Shown piece after piece: positions 42,498 to 50,873 of a DNA stretch of 64,000 nucleotides. This DNA comes from Nocardioides daeguensis (lineage in GTDB: Bacteria; Actinomycetota; Actinomycetes; Propionibacteriales; Nocardioidaceae): positions 186,001-250,000 of the forward strand of contig NZ_JAHTKU010000010.1 of assembly GCF_019192965.1 (NCBI RefSeq). Reading direction: 5' to 3'. Below the pieces are notes generated by a model. It was not told the DNA's origin. It saw only the letters and a program-made list of their open reading frames with translations, and did not search any database. How positions within the stretch are numbered: position 1 is the stretch's first letter; each line of letters begins with the position of its first letter. The translations under genes were made by a program, and so were the position numbers.

Positions 42498-43219
42498 CGC
42501 CAGCGGGGCCGGTCGCCCTCGTGGCAGGCGCGACCGGGCCGATCGGGCGGGCGGTCGTGAGAGCACTGGCGTCCGACGGGGCGCGCGTCGTCGCCCTGTC
42601 CCGGTCGGGCGATCAGGTCCGCGGCTGCGTCCAGGCACTCGCCTGCGACCTGGGCGACCGGACGGCCCTGGACGACGCGGTGAGCACGGTCGAGTCGACC
42701 TGGGGTCCGGTCGAGGTCCTGGTCAACGCGGCGCACCCGCCGCCGGAGCTCGGTACGGCGGTCGCCGACCTGAGCGCCCGCGTCCTGGCCGACCAGCTCG
42801 CGGGCGTCGCGGCCCATGCCGCCCTCTGCGCGCGGATCGTGCCCGGGATGCGTCTACTCGGCCGAGGGCGGGTGGTCTACGTCGCCGGAGCGTCGATGGC
42901 CCGCCCCCTCCCGGGGGGCGGTGGGTACGCCGCGGCCAAGGCCGCCGGTGCCGTGCTCACGCGTCACCTTGCTCTCGAGGAGGGCCCGGCCGGCATCACC
43001 GCCAACGTGGTGGCGCCCGGTCGGGTCGTCGACCCGGCGTCCCCGAGAGAGCCGTCCGCCCACGCCGCCGCGCTGGGGCAGGAGCTCGCCCAGCGCATCA
43101 CCCTTCCCACCTTCCCTTCCCCCGACGACGTGGCCTGCGCTGTGTGCCTCCTCGTCGCTTCCCCGGCTCTCACCGGCCAGACCATCTGGGTCACCGGTGG
43201 AGAGCCGATCGCGGCCTGA
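42494..43219 (+). CDS. Short-chain dehydrogenase/reductase of the aryl-CoA operon
   Basis: The 241-residue SDR has [15 protein letters not shown] for cofactor binding, VNAAHPPPE in place of the usual [15 protein letters not shown] with the Ser and YAAAKAAG with the Tyr-x3-Lys, then [13 protein letters not shown] at the end. The Arg after strand 2 (ALSRSGDQ) suggests NADP. It lies between the transporter and the monooxygenase genes, so it may reduce or oxidise a ring-derived ketone/alcohol in the proposed pathway. Confidence 0.88.
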   Translation: MTPAGPVALVAGATGPIGRAVVRALASDGARVVALSRSGDQVRGCVQALACDLGDRTALDDAVSTVESTWGPVEVLVNAAHPPPELGTAVADLSARVLADQLAGVAAHAALCARIVPGMRLLGRGRVVYVAGASMARPLPGGGGYAAAKAAGAVLTRHLALEEGPAGITANVVAPGRVVDPASPREPSAHAAALGQELAQRITLPTFPSPDDVACAVCLLVASPALTGQTIWVTGGEPIAA

Positions 43220-43244
43220 GCCGCGTTGTCGAAAGGACCTTCCC

Positions 43245-44501
43245 TTGACCGCCACCACTTCCTCCTCCGCCGCCTGCGACCTCGGGGTCGACCTCAGGGC
43301 GCCTGACTCGGCCGAGGCGGTGCTGTCCAACGCCCGCGCACTGCTGCCCCTGGTCGCCGCCGAGGCCGACGCAGTCGAGGCGGCGGCCCGGCTCACCCCG
43401 CGGCTGGAAGCGGCCTTCCGCGCCTCCGGGGTCTTCCAGATGGCCTTCCCCGCCTTCCGAGGCGGACTGGAGATGACGCTGGCCCAGCAGACCGAGGTGG
43501 TCGCCGAGATCGCCGCCGTGGACGCATCCGCCGCGTGGAACGTCGCGGTCCTCAACGCCGGGGGCTACTACGCCGCCCGGCTCGGTGACCAGGCCTACGC
43601 CGAGCTCTACCCGACCCGTGACATGCCCACGAGCGGCTCCTTCCATCCCCGCGGCCGGGCGCAGCGCGTCGACGGCGGCTTCCTCGTGACCGGACACTGG
43701 GACTGGGGCAGCGGGAGCTACACCGCCGAGCACGTCGTCGGCAGTGCCGAGGTCTTCGACGGCGACTCGCCGGTCCTCGGTTCGGGTGGCAAGCAGATGC
43801 ATCTCGGCCTGTGGTTGCCGAAGCACGCGCTCACGGTGCTGCACAACTGGCAGACCCTCGGGGTGCGCGGATCCGGCAGCACGTCGTACGAGATCGTCGA
43901 CCCGGTCTTCGTCCCGGAGCACCATTCCTTCGATCGCGAGGCCGAGTACGACCAGTCGCGCGACCCGTTGAACCGCAGTGTGCGGCTCGCGCACTACGCC
44001 CTGACCGGCGTCTCCCTGGGTGTCGCGCGGCACCTCGTGCACGAGGCGGCGGCCGTGGTCGGCCGCCGGGTGGGCTCGGGCGGCTCCGGCAACCCCGACT
44101 CTGCGGCGCTGCAGACCCTCGGACTGGCCATGGCCGAGGTCGATTTCGCCTACGCCGGCGTGCGTGCGGTCGCCGACCTCGTCGACGAGGTCATCTTCGG
44201 CGGCGACGCGCTGGCGCCTGTGCACGAGGCACGCATGACGGCGGCGAACGCAGCGGCGGCCGTGGCGCTGCGCCGGGTCGTCGACCTGACCACCGAGCTC
44301 CTCGGCGGCCAGATGATCCTCGACCGCAGCCCGGTGCAGCGTGTGCTGCGGGACGCCTACGGCGCCTTGGCGCACGCTGGCACGAGGCGGATGCTGCTGG
44401 CTCCGCTGGCAGCCTCTGCACTGGCCGACGAGCACCACCGCCTCACCCTCCCCGACGACACGACCTACGGCGCCGGCTCGCTGCGGGTCGCCGGATCGTG
44501 A
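43245..44501 (+). CDS. Acyl-CoA dehydrogenase-fold flavin-dependent monooxygenase (HsaA-like)
   Basis: The 418-residue protein has the acyl-CoA dehydrogenase fold: an N-terminal helical domain (LEAAFRASGVFQMAFPAFRGG), a flavin/oxygen-site middle domain (GGFLVTGHWDWGSGSYTAEH, then WQTLGVRGSGSTSYEI) and a C-terminal four-helix domain (VVDLTTELLGGQMILDRSPVQ, then RDAYGALAHAG). It lacks the obvious catalytic Glu region of true dehydrogenases. This is the group D monooxygenase type (HsaA, DszC), which takes reduced flavin from a partner reductase. TTG 43245 with GAAAGGA upstream is the likely start. The flavin reductase at 38887 fits as partner; anthraniloyl-CoA is the proposed substrate. Confidence 0.85.
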   Translation: MTATTSSSAACDLGVDLRAPDSAEAVLSNARALLPLVAAEADAVEAAARLTPRLEAAFRASGVFQMAFPAFRGGLEMTLAQQTEVVAEIAAVDASAAWNVAVLNAGGYYAARLGDQAYAELYPTRDMPTSGSFHPRGRAQRVDGGFLVTGHWDWGSGSYTAEHVVGSAEVFDGDSPVLGSGGKQMHLGLWLPKHALTVLHNWQTLGVRGSGSTSYEIVDPVFVPEHHSFDREAEYDQSRDPLNRSVRLAHYALTGVSLGVARHLVHEAAAVVGRRVGSGGSGNPDSAALQTLGLAMAEVDFAYAGVRAVADLVDEVIFGGDALAPVHEARMTAANAAAAVALRRVVDLTTELLGGQMILDRSPVQRVLRDAYGALAHAGTRRMLLAPLAASALADEHHRLTLPDDTTYGAGSLRVAGS

Positions 44502-44809
44502 CCGAGCCGCAGGCGGCGCCGGGGTTCACCGCCCCCGCCCCGCGGCTGCGGGTCGTTGTCGACCGTGCCGAGAGTCCCCGCTGCGGGCTACGGGTGGGCG
44601 ATGGCGTCGTCATCGACGGATCCACCATCGTGACGCACGGCCGAGAGTTCTGCTCGGCTGCGCTCGCTGCCGTGGCCCCGGTGCTCGCCGCTCGCCAGTA
44701 TCCGCTGCCGGTCGACGACTGGCTGGTGCGCAAGCCCTACGTGTCCTGCCCCCACGCCGACGACCGTGTGGTGCTGCGGATCGAGGAGCTCCGGGAGGAG
44801 TGTCGATGA
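44498..44809 (+). CDS. TIGR04076-like small Cys protein, copy 1
   Basis: The 103-residue protein follows the TIGR04076 layout as I remember it: a Cys before a GD-containing strand (SPRCGLRVGDGVVIDG), a second Cys in GREFCSAALAAVAPVLAA and a third in YVSCPHADDRVVLRIEEL. The family has no assigned function; the three conserved Cys could bind a metal. It overlaps the monooxygenase stop (GTGA) and the second copy, so it is made with both. Confidence 0.75.
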   Translation: MTEPQAAPGFTAPAPRLRVVVDRAESPRCGLRVGDGVVIDGSTIVTHGREFCSAALAAVAPVLAARQYPLPVDDWLVRKPYVSCPHADDRVVLRIEELREECR

Positions 44810-45099
44810 CGCTGCGGGTGCGCTGCACCGTCGAGGGCTTCAACTACTCGGCCTGCGGTCTGGCGGTGGGCGACAGCTTCGAGCTGTCCGTCACCGGCGT
44901 GACCGTCCCGGAGGGCCGCGCCTTCTGCTACTTCGCCATCACGAACGCGATCGCGGCCGTCCAGCCGAGCCTGGGCGCCGACGTCCCCGACGCCTACCTC
45001 GCGGCACGTCCCCTCGTGATGTGTCCCGACACCCCGGAGGACCTGCGTATGCGGGTCGAGGTGATCGACTCGTTGCCACCGACAGGAGAACCGTCATGA
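44806..45099 (+). CDS. TIGR04076-like small Cys protein, copy 2
   Basis: The 97-residue protein is a diverged duplicate of the preceding one: CTVEGFNYSACGLAVGDSFE, PEGRAFCYFAITNAIAAVQP and PLVMCPDTPEDLRMRVEVI keep the same three Cys positions. A tandem, translationally coupled pair (ATGA overlaps on both sides) suggests a heterodimer. It is followed without a gap by the LLM oxidoreductase gene and may be an accessory subunit of that enzyme or of the monooxygenase. Confidence 0.72.
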   Translation: MTLRVRCTVEGFNYSACGLAVGDSFELSVTGVTVPEGRAFCYFAITNAIAAVQPSLGADVPDAYLAARPLVMCPDTPEDLRMRVEVIDSLPPTGEPS

Positions 45100-46115
45100 C
45101 CCCCATCTTCAGTGCCCGCGTCGGTGGACACCCCGGAGCGCACGGGGTGCGCGGAGTCGTGGAGAAGGCCATGGCCGCCGAGGCGGCCGGATTCGACCAG
45201 GTCTGGACCGGCAACGACTTCCTGGGGGAGCCCGGCATCGTCACCCTCGCCGCCATCGCGATGAAGACGTCGCGCATCAAGTTCGGGAGCGGGGTCCTGG
45301 ACCCGGTCACCCTGCACCCGGGCCAGATCGCACAGATCGCGACGGGCCTGCAGGAGATCTCAGGGGGACGGTTCCTGCTCGGCATCGGCGCCGGGTCGGA
45401 TGTCTACTTCTCCCGGGCCGGCATCACCCCCGCCCTCAAAGCCGCTCCCCGGACCCGGGAGGCGGTCGTGACCATCCGGGAGCTGCTCGCCGGCCGCAGC
45501 CCGCTCGGGACGCCGTACGCCGGTGCGGGCTGGTCCGACCAGGCGATGCTGAGGGTCGCGCACCCCACCCCGATCTACGTCGGCGGCCTCGGCCCACGCA
45601 TGCTGGCCGTCGCCGGGGCCTTCGCGGACGGCGCTCTGTCGTTGTGCCTGCCGCCGCGACACGTCCGCGCCGTCACCCGACAGATCGCCGAGGCGAACGC
45701 CGCCGCGGGGCGCACGATGGAGGACTTCGATCTCGCCGCGTGTGTGTGGGCGTCGATCTCCGACGATCGTGCCGCCGCCCGAAGGATCCTGGCCGCACAC
45801 ATCGCCGAGTACAGCGGCTCCCTGGCCCCCGCTGCGCTCGCGGCCAACGGGATGGATGTTGCCGAGTTCGAGCACACCCAGTCGCTGATGGACCAGGGCA
45901 GGGTGGCGGAGGCGATCGACTCGGTGACCGACTCCATGCTGGGGCTCGGCATCGTCGGTGGGGTCGACGAGGTGATCGAGCAGTGCGGTCAGCTGATCGA
46001 CTCGGGCGTCCGCCACATCTCCTTCGGCCCGCCGATGGGCACCGACCCGCTCGGATCCCTGCGCCTGATCGGGGAGAAGGTCCTGCCTGCCCTCCGATCC
46101 CAGTTCGACGCCTGA
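45096..46115 (+). CDS. LLM-class F420-dependent oxidoreductase of the aryl-CoA operon
   Basis: The 339-residue luciferase-like barrel has VEKAMAAEAAGFDQVWTGND, SRIKFGSGVLDPVTLHPGQ, EISGGRFLLGIGAGSD and PIYVGGLGPRMLAVAG, typical of F420-dependent members such as methylene-H4MPT reductase-like enzymes. With an F420:NADP oxidoreductase gene in the same operon, use of F420 is well supported. F420H2-dependent enzymes can reduce electron-poor aromatic or enoyl systems, so ring reduction after monooxygenation is a possible role. CAGGAGAA precedes ATG. Confidence 0.88.
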   Translation: MTPIFSARVGGHPGAHGVRGVVEKAMAAEAAGFDQVWTGNDFLGEPGIVTLAAIAMKTSRIKFGSGVLDPVTLHPGQIAQIATGLQEISGGRFLLGIGAGSDVYFSRAGITPALKAAPRTREAVVTIRELLAGRSPLGTPYAGAGWSDQAMLRVAHPTPIYVGGLGPRMLAVAGAFADGALSLCLPPRHVRAVTRQIAEANAAAGRTMEDFDLAACVWASISDDRAAARRILAAHIAEYSGSLAPAALAANGMDVAEFEHTQSLMDQGRVAEAIDSVTDSMLGLGIVGGVDEVIEQCGQLIDSGVRHISFGPPMGTDPLGSLRLIGEKVLPALRSQFDA

Positions 46116-46155
46116 GCGCGGCCTCGCAACACCTACGAAACCAGAGAGAAGGACC

Positions 46156-46443
46156 ATGATCATCATTCACGGGGGAGTCCTCATCGACGCGGACCGCGTC
46201 GACGAGGTCGCCCGAGCCGCGGCCGACTTCGAGACCATCTCGCGTGCTGAGGCCGGCTGCGCGGAGTACCAGCTCTCGTGGCGGGTCGGCCCGCCAGCGA
46301 GCCTGCGCCTGCTGGAGATCTGGGAGGACGAAGCGAGCTACCTCGCGCACACCGAGGCCGCCCACACCCAGCAGTGGTCGGCCTACGTGTCCGGGGTGGC
46401 CGCCGGCCCGCCGGCGTTCACCAGGTACGACGTCGAGAGCTGA
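46156..46443 (+). CDS. Antibiotic biosynthesis monooxygenase (ABM) domain protein
   Basis: The 95-residue ferredoxin-like-fold protein has the ABM pattern: IIIHGGVLIDADRVDEVARA, EAGCAEYQLSW, RLLEIWEDEASYLAHTEAAH and a closing strand. Small ABM proteins oxidise quinols or simply bind aromatic ligands as dimers. It may turn over a quinone- or hydroquinone-like product of the pathway. A GAGAGAAGGA site precedes ATG. Confidence 0.85.
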   Translation: MIIIHGGVLIDADRVDEVARAAADFETISRAEAGCAEYQLSWRVGPPASLRLLEIWEDEASYLAHTEAAHTQQWSAYVSGVAAGPPAFTRYDVES

Positions 46444-46450
46444 GTCGGCG

Positions 46451-47161
46451 ATGCACCTGCGCAGCGCAGATCACGACGGTGCCTCAGGAAGCGCGGAGGG
46501 AACGGTCGTGGCCATCCTGGGCGGAACCGGCCCGCAGGGCCGGGGCCTGGCGCGTCGGTTCGCGACGGGTGGCCTCGATGTCGTGCTCGGCAGCCGCAGC
46601 TCGCAGCGTGCGGAGGACGTCGCCGCCGAGCTGGTGGCCGACATGGGGAGCTCGGTCAGCGGCAGCATCACGGGCGCTGACAACCGCCTGGCTGCGAAGG
46701 CCGGCGAGGTGGTGCTCGTCGTCGTGCCCTGGGCCGGCCACGCGGAGCTGTTGACGAGCCTGCGTGAGGAGCTGGCGGGCAAGGTCGTGGTCGATTGCGT
46801 GAACCCCCTCGGCTTCGACCGGCGTGGCCCCTACGCACTGCCGGTCCTCGAAGGATCCGCCGCGGAGCAGGCGCAGGCCGTCCTCCCCGACAGCATGGTG
46901 GTCGCGGCGTTCCACCACCTCAGCGCGGTGCTGCTCGAGGACCCGCGGGTCACCGATCTCGCCACCGACGTGCTGGTGCTCGGCGACGTCACCGAGGCTG
47001 TCGAGACCGTCATCGAGCTGGCAGGCGTGCTGCCCGGGGTCCGCGGGGTCTACGGCGGCCGTCTCCGCAATGCGCACCAGGCCGAGGCGCTGACGGCCAA
47101 CCTCATCGCGATCAACCAGCGCTACCGGGCCCACGCCGGCCTGCGGATCACCGACATCTGA
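46451..47161 (+). CDS. F420-dependent NADP oxidoreductase (NpdG/Fno-like)
   Basis: The 236-residue protein has the Fno nucleotide-binding start VVAILGGTGPQGRGLARRFA with VVLGSRSSQRA binding NADP, then VVVPWAGHAELL, KVVVDCVNPLGFDRRGPYAL and VVAAFHHLSAVLLED. It transfers hydride between NADPH and F420, thereby regenerating F420H2. Being the last gene of the operon, it links the LLM enzyme at 45096 to F420 and NADPH supply. Confidence 0.92.
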   Translation: MHLRSADHDGASGSAEGTVVAILGGTGPQGRGLARRFATGGLDVVLGSRSSQRAEDVAAELVADMGSSVSGSITGADNRLAAKAGEVVLVVVPWAGHAELLTSLREELAGKVVVDCVNPLGFDRRGPYALPVLEGSAAEQAQAVLPDSMVVAAFHHLSAVLLEDPRVTDLATDVLVLGDVTEAVETVIELAGVLPGVRGVYGGRLRNAHQAEALTANLIAINQRYRAHAGLRITDI

Positions 47162-47178
47162 GCCGGCTGCGGGCTCGG

Positions 47179-48969
47179 TCAGGCGGTGGCCTCCGGGCTG
47201 TGCGCCGCGTGCGACGAGGGGAGGGGGCCGACGGACGGTGCGGCCGCCGGCCGCACCCCGCGCCGGTTGACGGGGATCGTCCGCAGCGCGCCCTCCTCGG
47301 CGAGGACGACGACCTCACGAACGCTCGCAGCCTCGATGGCGGCGATGATGTCCTCCACCGCCCAGACGACCGGTGCGACGTCCTCGCGGGCCCAGATCCA
47401 CACGGCCGCCCCGGTGCGGCGGGCGGTCTCGGCGGCGGTCTGCTCGTCCGCGACGCCCAGCAGCAGCGCGAAGGTGCAGCCCTGTGGGGCTGCGGGCGGC
47501 GGCAGGTGGGCGCGGTCCGTGCGGTAGGCGGCCCAGTGGTAGGCGGCGACGGCACCGGCGGTGACGAGGATGCCGATCGGGAAGCGGACGCTGCGCATCA
47601 CCTCCGCCGCGGGCTCCTCCTGGAGGATGCGGTCGACCAGGATCCAGGCGCCGGCGAGGAGGGCGCCGACCGAGGCGAGGCTGGCCAGGCCGAGCAGCAG
47701 GAAGAGGTAGAGCCGGCGGGTGGGGGAGACGGTCTCCTCCGCCGGCGTCGCACGCTGCCCGCGACGCCAGTGCAGCCACCACACGGGGCCGCCGACCCCG
47801 AGCAGGGTCAGGGCCGCGATCAGGGTGTTGAGCGCTCCGCTGCCGGCGATGACCGACGGATCGGTCACCGCCTCGATCAGGGCGACCACGACGATGGTGG
47901 CGCCCGCGCTCGAGGCGCCCAGGCCGACCGCGGCCAGCAGGTAGTCGCGGATCCGGTCCACCTCGGTGCGCGTCGGCTGCGCGGTCGTGGTCAGCACTGC
48001 CCGGTGGTAGAGCAGGGCGAGCAGGCCGACCGTGGTCGAGGCGAGGGTCGCCGGCATCGACTGGAAGTAGCGGTGAGCATCGGTGGACCAGGGATCCCCG
48101 ACCAGCCACACCAGGGCGCGGTCGAGGGCGATGCTCGCCGCGACCAGGCTGACGACCAGGCCTGCGGTCTCGCCTGCCAGCAGCTGGTAGGCGTGCCACA
48201 GCGCGTTGCGCTCGCTGCGCAGCGCGCCGAAGAGCCAGTAGCGCACCCAGGTGGCACCGCCGAGCAGGAACGTGATGGCGCCGGCGAGGACCGGCTCGTT
48301 CGCGCCGGCGAGGAGCACGTCGCCGTCGAGGCCGAGCCAGATGCGGAGCGCGCCACTGAGCATCCCGCCGAGGCCGACGAGGCCGAGGGCCAGGCCCACC
48401 AGGGAGCCGGCCAGGAGGTGGAGCTGTAGCGGACGCCGGTCGCGCTGGCGGGTGCCGAGCCACCAGTGCCCGGCCCACACCGCGGTCCACACGGGTGCCT
48501 GCGCGAGCGGCTGGGGGTCGAACGGGCGCAGGTCCAGGGCCCAGGCGATGGAGTCGTGCAGCGCGAAGAGGGCGCCGACCAGCGACACCAGGCTGGTCCC
48601 GGACAGGTAGAACACCCAGGGGAGGGCGTCCCGCTCCGTCTCGTCCCGGGCGAAGCCGCGACGCACCGCCACTGCGAGCGCGACGCACAGCGGGACGCCG
48701 ACGACGGTGAACGCGATGCTCCGTGCGATCTCGGAGTCGGTGACCGCGACGGTGCTGCCCTGGGCGAACACTGCAGCGAGCAGCCCGGACACGCCGACCG
48801 CGCTGGCGACCAGCAGGCCGAACAGCAGGAGGTACTCGAAGAGCTGGCGTACGGCGTGGCTCTCGCCGGTTCCCGGCGCGGGGGCGCGATGGGTGGCTCT
48901 GCGAGCCCCCGCCACGATCGCGGTGACGACCACGCCGACGACGAGCAGCAGGATGACGGCGCCGATCAC
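47179..48969 (-). CDS. Large multi-spanning membrane protein (DUF5671-like)
   Basis: The 596-residue protein has about twelve hydrophobic segments in repeated units of four helices (for example LFEYLLLFGLLVASAVGVSG, then AFTVVGVPLCVALAVAV), which recall DUF5671 repeats. A cytoplasmic C-terminal domain of about 100 residues follows, with VWIWAREDVAPVVWAVEDI and VREVVVLAEEGALRTIPV. The function is unknown. The GTG start overlaps the stop of the upstream gene (GTGA at 48969-48966), so the two form an operon. It converges on the F420:NADP oxidoreductase gene with 17 bases between. Confidence 0.75.
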   Translation of the reverse strand: MIGAVILLLVVGVVVTAIVAGARRATHRAPAPGTGESHAVRQLFEYLLLFGLLVASAVGVSGLLAAVFAQGSTVAVTDSEIARSIAFTVVGVPLCVALAVAVRRGFARDETERDALPWVFYLSGTSLVSLVGALFALHDSIAWALDLRPFDPQPLAQAPVWTAVWAGHWWLGTRQRDRRPLQLHLLAGSLVGLALGLVGLGGMLSGALRIWLGLDGDVLLAGANEPVLAGAITFLLGGATWVRYWLFGALRSERNALWHAYQLLAGETAGLVVSLVAASIALDRALVWLVGDPWSTDAHRYFQSMPATLASTTVGLLALLYHRAVLTTTAQPTRTEVDRIRDYLLAAVGLGASSAGATIVVVALIEAVTDPSVIAGSGALNTLIAALTLLGVGGPVWWLHWRRGQRATPAEETVSPTRRLYLFLLLGLASLASVGALLAGAWILVDRILQEEPAAEVMRSVRFPIGILVTAGAVAAYHWAAYRTDRAHLPPPAAPQGCTFALLLGVADEQTAAETARRTGAAVWIWAREDVAPVVWAVEDIIAAIEAASVREVVVLAEEGALRTIPVNRRGVRPAAAPSVGPLPSSHAAHSPEATA

Positions 48970-49400
48970 TTCAGTCCCCCGCACTCGAAGAGCGGCCACG
49001 GTGAGCCGGTGATCAGCCAGGCGCCGTCGACCCGGCGCAGCCGGAAGGTGTGCTCCTCGGTCCACCCCGAGGGGATCAGCTCGCCGGAGCCGGTGGTGAT
49101 GGCGACGGCGACCCGCGCCGTCCCACCGGTGACGTCGGTGTCGCGGAGCCTGACCCGGACGTCGTCGTCGACGTAGGCTTTGTCGAGATCCTCCACCCCG
49201 CACGGGCTGTCCGGCGCGAGGTGGCGTGCGGCCGCCTCGGCGTCGCGCTCGAGGACGGCGTCGAGGTAGTCCTGGACCGCCGCCTCCGGCGAGCCCGGCT
49301 CGAGCCGGGCCGGGTGCCGCGAGGCCACGGCGGTGATCAGGGACGCCACGACGATGGCGCCGACCACGGCGGCGAGCACCCACGGTGCGTTTCTCTTCAC
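48966..49400 (-). CDS. Membrane-anchored small extracytoplasmic protein
   Basis: The 144-residue protein has an N-terminal anchor (WVLAAVVGAIVVASLITAVA) and an exported domain: EAAVQDYLDAVLERDAEAAA, then VEDLDKAYVDDDVRVRLRD and a C-terminal TFRLRRVDGAWLITG. The helix-then-sheet pattern resembles NTF2-like or DUF4878-type lipoprotein domains, but it has no lipobox. It is coupled to the large membrane protein downstream and may be its external partner. Confidence 0.65.
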   Translation of the reverse strand: MKRNAPWVLAAVVGAIVVASLITAVASRHPARLEPGSPEAAVQDYLDAVLERDAEAAARHLAPDSPCGVEDLDKAYVDDDVRVRLRDTDVTGGTARVAVAITTGSGELIPSGWTEEHTFRLRRVDGAWLITGSPWPLFECGGLK

Positions 49401-49489
49401 GCCGTCACGCTAGTGGGGATCGGCCGGGAGGCGCCCAGAGGAGTCGGTCATCGTCTCGGGGGCACAACGTCCCGACGCTCGCCGTCGGC

Positions 49490-49834
49490 CTACGCCAGGT
49501 TCACCAGGTGGTCCGAGGGCCCGTAGTCGATCTTCCAGTCGGCGTAGACGCCGAGGAGCCCATCGGCGGCACAGCGCGCGCCGACATAGACCCAGCCGAC
49601 GTCGCCGTCGGCGCGCACCAGGTAGCCGACCGCGACGTTGAAGGACTCGCCGCCGCACGGGCAGGCGCAGGCGCGTAGTTCGGCCTGCTCGACGATCTCG
49701 ACGGAGTCCAGCATCAGTGTCACGGCGCCGCAGGCGGTGCACGTCCGCTCCGCGCAGCCTTCCTCGTCATCGACGCGGAGGGTGAAGACGTCGCCCTCGC
49801 AGGTGCTGCAGACGCAGCGGAGCACTCGGGACAC
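49490..49834 (-). CDS. Cys-rich zinc-ribbon-like hypothetical protein
   Basis: The 114-residue protein has paired cysteines in CVCSTCEGD, CAERTCTACGAV and CACPCGGESF, giving two likely zinc-ribbon sites, then GYLVRADGDVGWVYVGARC. The GTG start at 49834 is the first possible one, yet the frame upstream reads EIDDYLREFGRSQGSPV, which looks like real protein and has no start codon before a stop. A frameshift near an ATG at about 49929 could explain this, so the true protein may be about 30 residues longer. The function is unknown. Confidence 0.6.
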   Translation of the reverse strand: MSRVLRCVCSTCEGDVFTLRVDDEEGCAERTCTACGAVTLMLDSVEIVEQAELRACACPCGGESFNVAVGYLVRADGDVGWVYVGARCAADGLLGVYADWKIDYGPSDHLVNLA

Positions 49835-49955
49835 GGGACTGCCCTGGGAGCGGCCGAACTCCCGCAGGTAGTCGTCGATCTCGGGCGCGGCCGGACCGAT
49901 CCCCGGCCTGCCCGAGGTGTCGACTCCATGGTGCGGAGGCTACGACCCCCGGGTG

Positions 49956-50873
49956 TCACCAGTCGTGGTGCAGCTGCGGTGGCAGGAGGTGTGCGGACTC
50001 CAGCAAGGTCTCGGCTGCGGCGGCGTCCTGGAAGCCGGTGCCGGTGGAGTCGTAGACCGTCAGGGTGTCGGCGCCGGGTGGGGCGACCTGTCCGGCGAGC
50101 ACAGCACCGATCTCCACGAGGTCGGCCGTGGTGAGGCTGCCGCGACGGATGCAGTGCTGCGCCTCACCGACGTCGGCCGCCTGCTGGGCGACGTCGCACA
50201 CGACGACCGCCGCGGCGACCAGGTCCTCGCCGAGCTCCTGCTTGCCCGGGCCGTCGGCGCCGACCGCCACGACCAGGGCGCCCGGGGCGACGTCGGGGAG
50301 GCCGACGAGCGGATGGCGAGCCGGGGTGCAGGTGATGACGACGTCGGCCGCGCGGACCAGGGCGCGTACGTCGTCGGCGGGTGCGGCTCGCTCCGGGTCC
50401 CACTGATCGCGGCCGAGCAGCTCGATCACCGCGTCGGGCAGGATGCGGCGCAGGGCCCGCTCGTGGCCGTGTGCCTGGGCGCCGGTACCGAGGATGACCA
50501 CCTGGCGGGCGTGGGGCCGCAGCGCCTCGATGGCCACGCAGCTCGCGGCCGCGGTGCGCAGTCGGGTGACGGTGGCCGAGTGCACCACGGCGCGGGGTGT
50601 CCCGTCCGCCGCGTCGAAGACGAGGATCGCGCCCTGGATCGCGGGTCGGGCCGGTGGGTTGGCGAAGAAGCCGCTGTTGGCCTTGACGGCGTACGCGCGG
50701 GCGCCCTGGCCGGTCTTGACGTGGAACTCCTCGCCGGGGGTGCCGGCGTCGATGCGACCGGGGGCGGCGACCTCGCCGCGGGCATGCGCGATGTGCACCT
50801 CGCGGATGGCGGCGCGCATCAGGTCCAGGTCGACGAGGCGCAGGACCTCGTCGGCAGGGAAGACGGTGAGCAC
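49956..50873 (-). CDS. Ornithine cyclodeaminase / mu-crystallin-family protein
   Basis: The 305-residue protein has the family set: KTGQGARAYAVKANSGFF, TVTRLRTAAASCVAIEAL, the Rossmann loop VVILGTGAQAHGHERAL, VITCTPARHPLVG and VYDSTGTGFQDAAAAE. Members are NAD(P)-linked ornithine cyclodeaminases, ketimine or imine reductases, and the related EutC and BhcD. The residues that would decide the reaction cannot be read by eye. It is encoded beside the FadR-type regulator and opposite the racemase-HyuA operon, which includes a PLP dehydratase; reduction of the imine made by such a dehydratase is a plausible job. Confidence 0.88.
   Translation of the reverse strand: MLTVFPADEVLRLVDLDLMRAAIREVHIAHARGEVAAPGRIDAGTPGEEFHVKTGQGARAYAVKANSGFFANPPARPAIQGAILVFDAADGTPRAVVHSATVTRLRTAAASCVAIEALRPHARQVVILGTGAQAHGHERALRRILPDAVIELLGRDQWDPERAAPADDVRALVRAADVVITCTPARHPLVGLPDVAPGALVVAVGADGPGKQELGEDLVAAAVVVCDVAQQAADVGEAQHCIRRGSLTTADLVEIGAVLAGQVAPPGADTLTVYDSTGTGFQDAAAAETLLESAHLLPPQLHHDW

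Noticed and set aside
49720-49959. A separate minus-strand gene starting MESTPRAG
   Set aside because: It overlaps the Cys-rich gene in another frame and is Arg/Pro-rich in the manner of shadow frames; the ATG may instead belong to the Cys-rich gene before an indel.
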